Source: Bacteroidales bacterium (GTDB lineage: Bacteria > Bacteroidota > Bacteroidia > Bacteroidales > F082). From it: a stretch of 46,804 nucleotides of DNA. The DNA lies in contig JAFXMK010000029.1 of assembly GCA_017530365.1 (NCBI GenBank), forward strand, positions 1-46,804, in the 5' to 3' direction. The translations under genes and the position numbers were made by a program. Under the pieces are notes generated by a model. It had not been told where the DNA came from. It was given only the letters and a program-made list of their open reading frames with translations, and did no database searches. Positions 43,601-46,804 of this stretch are shown here, in pieces; the stretch's first letter is position 1, and each line of letters begins with the position of its first letter.

Positions 43601-45075
43601 GTGCTGGCTTCGCCGCTTTCGGTCCAGGTGATGGTGGCGTTGTGGGCGGTGACGCTGTTGGCAGTCACAGCCAAGCCTGTGGGTGTCGGGCATGAAGGCA
43701 TTGCCTTCACGGTCAAGTTGTCCATAAAGGTGGACGTGCAATATTGGCTCTCACCGCGCAGGATGATATAGCAGGTGCCGCTCATGCCGATGGGCAGTTC
43801 GTAAGTGTACCAGCCCGTTGCTCCTTCAGCAGGAATTACATCATTACTGACTTGATAATGACGCGGAATGAAGGCCAACTCAGTGGCACCTTCGATTTCG
43901 CCGTCGGTGCTGGCATACACGCGGATACCTTCGTTTGGATAGTTATCGTTATAGGTGCTGCTGCTACGATAGATATCAATGGAGAATTCATAGTTTGCAG
44001 GCAGGGTCATTTCGGGTAGCACCAGTTTGGTCAGAGTGCCTCCTGCCATGTCGGGCAGCTGCAGCTGATGGGTGGTGTTGCCTTCATTGCTACTAGTGCT
44101 TACTTTGAAGACATAGGTTCCACTGCCTTCGATATGCTCGTTCACCCAGCAGGGATCCTCGAAGTTACCGGAAGCATAGCTTTCGAAAGTCTCCGTCCAG
44201 GGGAAGGTGGTGATGACTCCGCAGGCGGTGGTGAAGTTCACGCTCTTCCAGCCGCTGGTGGCATCGCCGCAAACGCTCTGCACGCGTGCTTGGTAAACCT
44301 TGCCGGGGGTGAGGCCTGTCAGATTGCAGGTGGTGGAGGTGGTGTTAGTCATGAAACTGGTCCATTCAGTTTCGGAAGCCAACTTGTATTCCACGTTGTA
44401 GTTGCCGCTGCCGCCGGTCCAGGTAAGGGTGGCTCCATTTTCGGTCACGTTGGTGGCCTCAAGACTTTCGGGCTTCTCGCAAACCACGCCACCGCCAGGA
44501 ATGTAGGTGAAGGTGGTCTTAGGAATGAAATTCTTTTGAGAGAAAGAAATACCATCAAGGCTGCCACTGCTATAACCTTGTCCGCTGGCTCCAGTGACGG
44601 TTGCACCAGCGAAGGTGGCACCCTTCCAGTTGCCTTTAACGATTTGGTACACACCAATGAGGAGGTTGCCTCCTCCGTAGATGTAGTTGTCGGAGAAAGC
44701 TACCGTCATAGTGCTTTGGGTACCGTCAAGCGTGCCTTCGTAAACGATGGCGGCACCGTTCGTGCCGTAGTAGTCGCTGATAGTGGCATCGCCCACTTCA
44801 TTGAGGAACACTTGGAAAGTACCTGTCCAAGCCTCTGCTGCGGGAGAAGTCAGGTAGAAGTCCATTTGCGAGATGGTGCCGCCGTTCATGCTCTCCAGTT
44901 GGTCAGCAGGAACGACAATCTCACATTTCAAGTAGGCATCGGCCCACGTGCCGTGAACAGGGACGTTGGAGCTTGTCGCTGTTCCATCTTCGTAGATGGT
45001 CAAGGTCTCTTGAGCCATCATTGCCAACGGTGTGAATATGGCCATCAGCAGCGCGAATAGTAATGATTTTTTCAT
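40675..45075 (-). CDS. Large fibronectin-III protein with T9SS sorting domain
   Basis: 1,466 residues. Signal peptide 1-22 (MKKSLLFALLMAIFTPLAMMAQ). FN3 domain near 197-285 (CEKPESLEATNVTENGATL), then a jelly-roll (choice-of-anchor/MAM-like) domain near 290-460, FN3 near 461-554 and two tandem modules at 556-824 and 825-1093. Each module combines FN3 strands with an anchor-type domain (VPSGWTRYTGLVDYVLTDSI is identical in both). A further domain near 1096-1380 (LEWINLRDDE) is shared with the next protein upstream. The end (about 1390-1466) is a type A T9SS sorting domain (ILNIVDVLGRTISSQ ... YMLQLIQGEKVMTQKIVVE). Probably exported across the outer membrane and anchored on the surface. No catalytic motif was seen. 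Confidence 0.9.
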   Translation of the reverse strand: MKKSLLFALLMAIFTPLAMMAQETLTIYEDGTATSSNVPVHGTWADAYLKCEIVVPADQLESMNGGTISQMDFYLTSPAAEAWTGTFQVFLNEVGDATISDYYGTNGAAIVYEGTLDGTQSTMTVAFSDNYIYGGGNLLIGVYQIVKGNWKGATFAGATVTGASGQGYSSGSLDGISFSQKNFIPKTTFTYIPGGGVVCEKPESLEATNVTENGATLTWTGGSGNYNVEYKLASETEWTSFMTNTTSTTCNLTGLTPGKVYQARVQSVCGDATSGWKSVNFTTACGVITTFPWTETFESYASGNFEDPCWVNEHIEGSGTYVFKVSTSSNEGNTTHQLQLPDMAGGTLTKLVLPEMTLPANYEFSIDIYRSSSTYNDNYPNEGIRVYASTDGEIEGATELAFIPRHYQVSNDVIPAEGATGWYTYELPIGMSGTCYIILRGESQYCTSTFMDNLTVKAMPSCPTPTGLAVTANSVTAHNATITWTESGEASTWIVEFATDADFTDVLFETVEDTPTYTFVGLEPETTYYVRVKSHCGDDSESEFSNVVNFTTAIACPAPTGLTVNPGIYSATVNWDGTSESYIVSYRTAAYSEGIVEEFNNYGVPSGWTRYTGLVDYVLTDSIQLQTVTSGWGSNSYALGQYNMKLNIFGTSCRNWLVTPEFNLSQNLSFDLALTDYNNADPIENDTLQADDRFIVLIYANDAWHILREWNNSGSEYVYNAISYTGENVSIDLSAYYGQDVKIAFYGESTVSNNGDNDLHIDNVICGIPYEAGEWQTITTTETTATITDLNPETAYEVKVQGDCGELDGMSLETAIVTFTTLEGCPVPQNVEVNDITYNSATVTWDGYNDSYNVSYRMAAHADGLIEHFDVLGVPSGWTRYTGLVDYVLTDSIQLAPATGGWATNSYALGQYNMKLNIYGASYVKHWLVTPEFKPSQDLTFDLALTDYNNSDPIENDTLQADDRFIVLVYADDAWHILREWNNSGSEYVYNTISATGENVTIDLSAYYGKKVKIAFYGESTSSSDENAGDNDLHIDNIVCGTPVEAGEWETVEASESPVVLTGLTPETPYEVKVQGVCGGVATEWTNMVTFTTLEEPITYTLEINAYTGDNDNYYLIASPIGAIAANMVEGLRTPDFDFYSFNQSGTNGDGLEWINLRDDEVYELQPGVGYLYANNSGEDLTFNGTGITEGAYEMDLAYDSNAEDFPGWNLMGNPFCVAATSSMPYYRMQNGAFLPELQEGNIAPMEGFFVCATAENQKVTITPSNGNKGSMLALNLTESGKLVDRAIVSFGKEQQLPKLQLFSKSKVYIEQDNKDYAIVNAEEIGEMPVSFKAEKNGNYTISFSNENVEFGYLHLIDNMTGADIDLLETHSYSFDAKVTDYASRFKLVFATGNSDDNSFAFYNNGNIVISNEGNAILNIVDVLGRTISSQNINGSENVSINAKAGVYMLQLIQGEKVMTQKIVVE
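41790..43410 (-). repeat. Internal tandem duplication of about 269 codons
   Basis: Two modules, 43410-42604 and 42603 to about 41790, are near-identical over long stretches at DNA level, for example around the TGGACTAGATACACTGG and GAATGGAACAACAGCGG words. This indicates recent duplication or gene conversion. Confidence 0.85.
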
Positions 45076-45133
45076 GGGTTAATTGTTTGTTTTCTTTTGG
45101 GTTTATAATTATTAGGTTTACTTCTGTTTGGCG

Positions 45134-45147
45134 GTGTAAATTTACAC
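45134..45147. promoter_or_regulatory. Perfect 14-bp palindrome GTGTAAATTTACAC
   Basis: It lies 59 nt upstream of the large T9SS gene. Its centre (TAAATTTA) is one base from the TAnnTTTG -7 box, so it may be an operator overlapping the promoter. No matching regulator was recognised. Confidence 0.4.
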
Positions 45148-45181
45148 TTTTTGGGGGATTAGGCAATTTATTTTATTAAAA

Positions 45182-45213
45182 AAGCAATCCACCCAATTGA
45201 GGGTGGATTGCTT
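45182..45213 (-). terminator. Intrinsic terminator, small-protein cassette 2
   Basis: Arms AAGCAATCCACCC and GGGTGGATTGCTT (13 bp) with a 6-nt loop, then TTTAATAAAAT on the minus strand. Homologous in position to the terminator at 40250-40280. Confidence 0.88.
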
Positions 45214-45222
45214 CGTGGGAGG

Positions 45223-45264
45223 TTCAGTCTTCTGTCTTCCGACTTCCGACTTCTGGTTTCTTAC
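45223..45264 (-). repeat. Heptamer array GTCGGAA type, six exact units
   Basis: Minus-strand units GTAAGAA, ACCAGAA, GTCGGAA twice, GACAGAA, GACTGAA. The first includes the TAA stop of the small gene. Same words as the array at 40283-40324. Confidence 0.9.
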
Positions 45265-45512
45265 TTCTCGTTTCTCTTCTTCAGGGCGTAAGCTGCGCCG
45301 AAGCCGATGAGCAGGAGAGCGCCGCCAGTGAGTGGAGCGTCAGCGTTACCAGTGCCACCATGACCTGGCATGCCGGGGGTGATATCTTTGAAGAAGCCAC
45401 CACGTTCCGTGCCATATTCAGGCTCTTGACCGTATTTGAACAGACCGCCTTGAGCGGAAGCTGCGATGCCCATTCCGAGAACGATTGCGATTGTTAAAAC
45501 TAGTTTTTTCAT
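45261..45512 (-). CDS. Small exported protein with C-terminal membrane-anchor signal, copy 2
   Basis: 83 residues. Signal peptide (MKKLVLTIAIVLGMGIAASAQ), GGLFKYGQE, a variable acidic/aromatic middle, then the same C-terminal block as copy 1 (GHGGTGNADAPLTGG, hydrophobic helix, KKRNEK). The two proteins differ mainly in residues 31-48. It lies 37 nt after the T9SS gene at 45550 with no clear TAnnTTTG box, so it is probably co-transcribed with it. Function unknown. Confidence 0.85.
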   Translation of the reverse strand: MKKLVLTIAIVLGMGIAASAQGGLFKYGQEPEYGTERGGFFKDITPGMPGHGGTGNADAPLTGGALLLIGFGAAYALKKRNEK

Positions 45513-45549
45513 ATCCTAAGTATTTTATATTCGATTTAAAAATTCAACA

Positions 45550-46804
45550 TTATTTAACCACAATCTTTTGGGTCATGACCTTTTCGCCTTGGATCAGCTG
45601 GAGGGTATAGACACCAGCTTTGGCGTTGATGCTGACGTTCTCGCTGCCGTTGATGTTTTGGCTGCTGATGGTGCGGCCGAGGACATCGACGATGTTGAGG
45701 ATGGCGCTGCCTTCGTTGCTGATGATGATGTTGCCGTTGTTGTAGAAGGCGAAGCTGTTGTCATCGCTGTTACCAGTGGCAAACACCAGTTGGAAGCGGC
45801 TGGCGTAGTCGGAGATGCGAGCGTCGAAGCTGTAGCTCGGAGTGGCGAGCAGGTCAACGTCGGCACCAGTCAGATGGTCGATGAGGTGCAGATAGTTGAA
45901 CTGGGTGTTCTCGCTGTTGACAGTGAAGCTGTAGCTGCCAGTCTTTTCAGCCTTGAAGTTGACAGGCATGGAGCCGATACCGTCGCTGGTGACCACTGCG
46001 AAGTCTTGGCCGTCCTGCGGGATATAGACCTTGGAGCTGGTGAAGAGCTGGAACTTGGGCAGCTGACGGCCTTTGCCGAAGCTGACGATGGCGCGGTCAA
46101 CAAGCTTGCCGCTATTGGTAAGGTTGAGGGCGAGCATAGGAGCCTTGTCGCCAGCTTGTCTGGAGAAGGTCACGCTATTAACCTCGTCAGAGCCGACCAC
46201 GAAAGCGCCGTTCATGGCAGGAAGGATGGCTCCTGCTGCATTGGAGACGAAAGCGCCTTCAACCATGGAATAGAACGGCTGATCGAGGGTGGCGTCCACT
46301 TCGAAGGGGTTACCCACGAGGTTCCAGTCGGGGAAGTCGAGGCCTGTGGCTGCTTCGGCATAGGTCAATGAAACCGCCATTTCTTCATCGGTAATAAGAT
46401 TGCCACCGCTAAAGACGAGGTCAGTGCCGGTGTTGTTGGCATAGAGGTATCCCACACCAGGTTGGAGTTCGTAAGTCTCGTCATCCCTGAGGTTGATCCA
46501 TTCCAACTCGGCATTTTGGTCGAAGGAATAGAAGTCGAAGGAGGGGGTGCGGAGGCCTTCAACTGCATTGGCAGCAACGGCACCGATGGGAGAGGCGATA
46601 AGGTAGTAGTGATCCTTTCCTTGTTCATCCTCATAGGGGTCGATTTCGAGAGTGTAGCTGTTGTTAGATCTAACGAAATACACAAACCATGGAGTACGGG
46701 CATTACCGTATTGGTCGTTTGGTTGGTAAGCCACTTGTGGATAATCCTCAGTAAAGACGACATCCGTCAGCTCTTCTCCGGTTTCATGGTTGTAAACTTT
46801 ATAG
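45550..46804 (-). CDS. T9SS sorting-domain protein, N-terminus beyond the right edge
   Basis: The last 417 residues are present and the frame is open to the right edge, where it reads YKVYNHETGEELTDVVF. An internal GTG at 46734 is not the real start. The part from YYLIASPIGAVAANAVEGL onward parallels the C-terminal 370 residues of the 40675-45075 product. The sorting domain (IVDVLGRTISSQNINGSENVS ... VYTLQLIQGEKVMTQ) is almost identical to it, also at DNA level. Exported surface protein of unknown function; the start of a tandem cassette. Confidence 0.88.
   Translation of the reverse strand, partial: YKVYNHETGEELTDVVFTEDYPQVAYQPNDQYGNARTPWFVYFVRSNNSYTLEIDPYEDEQGKDHYYLIASPIGAVAANAVEGLRTPSFDFYSFDQNAELEWINLRDDETYELQPGVGYLYANNTGTDLVFSGGNLITDEEMAVSLTYAEAATGLDFPDWNLVGNPFEVDATLDQPFYSMVEGAFVSNAAGAILPAMNGAFVVGSDEVNSVTFSRQAGDKAPMLALNLTNSGKLVDRAIVSFGKGRQLPKFQLFTSSKVYIPQDGQDFAVVTSDGIGSMPVNFKAEKTGSYSFTVNSENTQFNYLHLIDHLTGADVDLLATPSYSFDARISDYASRFQLVFATGNSDDNSFAFYNNGNIIISNEGSAILNIVDVLGRTISSQNINGSENVSINAKAGVYTLQLIQGEKVMTQKIVVK

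Noticed and set aside
40332-45512. LPxTG sortase substrates
   Set aside because: The motif is PLTGG, not LPxTG, and the organism is Gram-negative with no sortase gene in the window.

Overview
The window is chromosomal DNA from a member of the Bacteroidota, most likely order Bacteroidales. The evidence is the TAnnTTTG -7 promoter box in front of many genes, the type IX secretion (T9SS) C-terminal sorting domain on exported proteins, a gldA-type ABC ATPase, an HU-SPOR protein, DUF4294, the gene order atpD-atpC-orf-atpB-atpE-atpF-atpH-atpA-atpG, and a queuine tRNA-ribosyltransferase without the usual zinc cysteines. The genus cannot be fixed from the sequence alone. No insertion sequence, prophage, integrase or CRISPR array was seen.

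Layout. 1-4381 (-) is a large multidomain exported protein that runs off the left edge. 4511-5677 (-) is a membrane glycosyltransferase. 5743-12718 (+) is a run of housekeeping and envelope genes: tgt, an LptF/LptG permease, a deoxynucleoside kinase, kdsB, an HU-SPOR protein, trmB and a HerA-like ATPase. pcm (-) converges on it. A Gfo/Idh/MocA oxidoreductase, a lipoprotein and a polyprenyl glycosylphosphotransferase follow (+). 16955-21263 (-) carries DUF4294, clpX, clpP, tig, tRNA-Leu(UAG) and tRNA-His(GUG). An orphan OppC-type permease (+) comes next. 22430-25418 (-) is an unusual locus: a stand-alone LytTR regulator, two paralogous small exported proteins with a shared C-P-x6-C-A-T-L motif, and a thioredoxin-like exported protein with a long repetitive C-terminal part. 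25477-27073 (+) holds ruvX, def and a TPR lipoprotein. metK (-) sits behind a likely SAM-II riboswitch, with gldA (-) upstream of it. 29655-32449 (+) is rplM-rpsI-rpsB-tsf. 32481-40160 (-) is a phosphopantetheinyl transferase and the complete F-type ATP synthase operon. 40332-46804 (-) is a tandemly duplicated cassette: a large T9SS protein, a small membrane-tailed protein, a heptamer repeat array and a hairpin terminator.

The strongest unexplained signal is a family of strictly 7-nt tandem repeat arrays (about 2-6 units each) at sixteen or so gene ends. They start at or inside the stop codon of the upstream gene and often reach the next start codon. The words differ between loci (GATAAAA, GTTAGAA, GAGTGAG, TAACTGC, GTCGGAA types), but some words recur at distant, unrelated loci. 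In several genes the array encodes the last residues and the stop codon. The second candidate system is the LytTR/CPx6CATL/thioredoxin-like locus, which has a leader hairpin, a possible operator and a strong hairpin between the small genes and the last gene.
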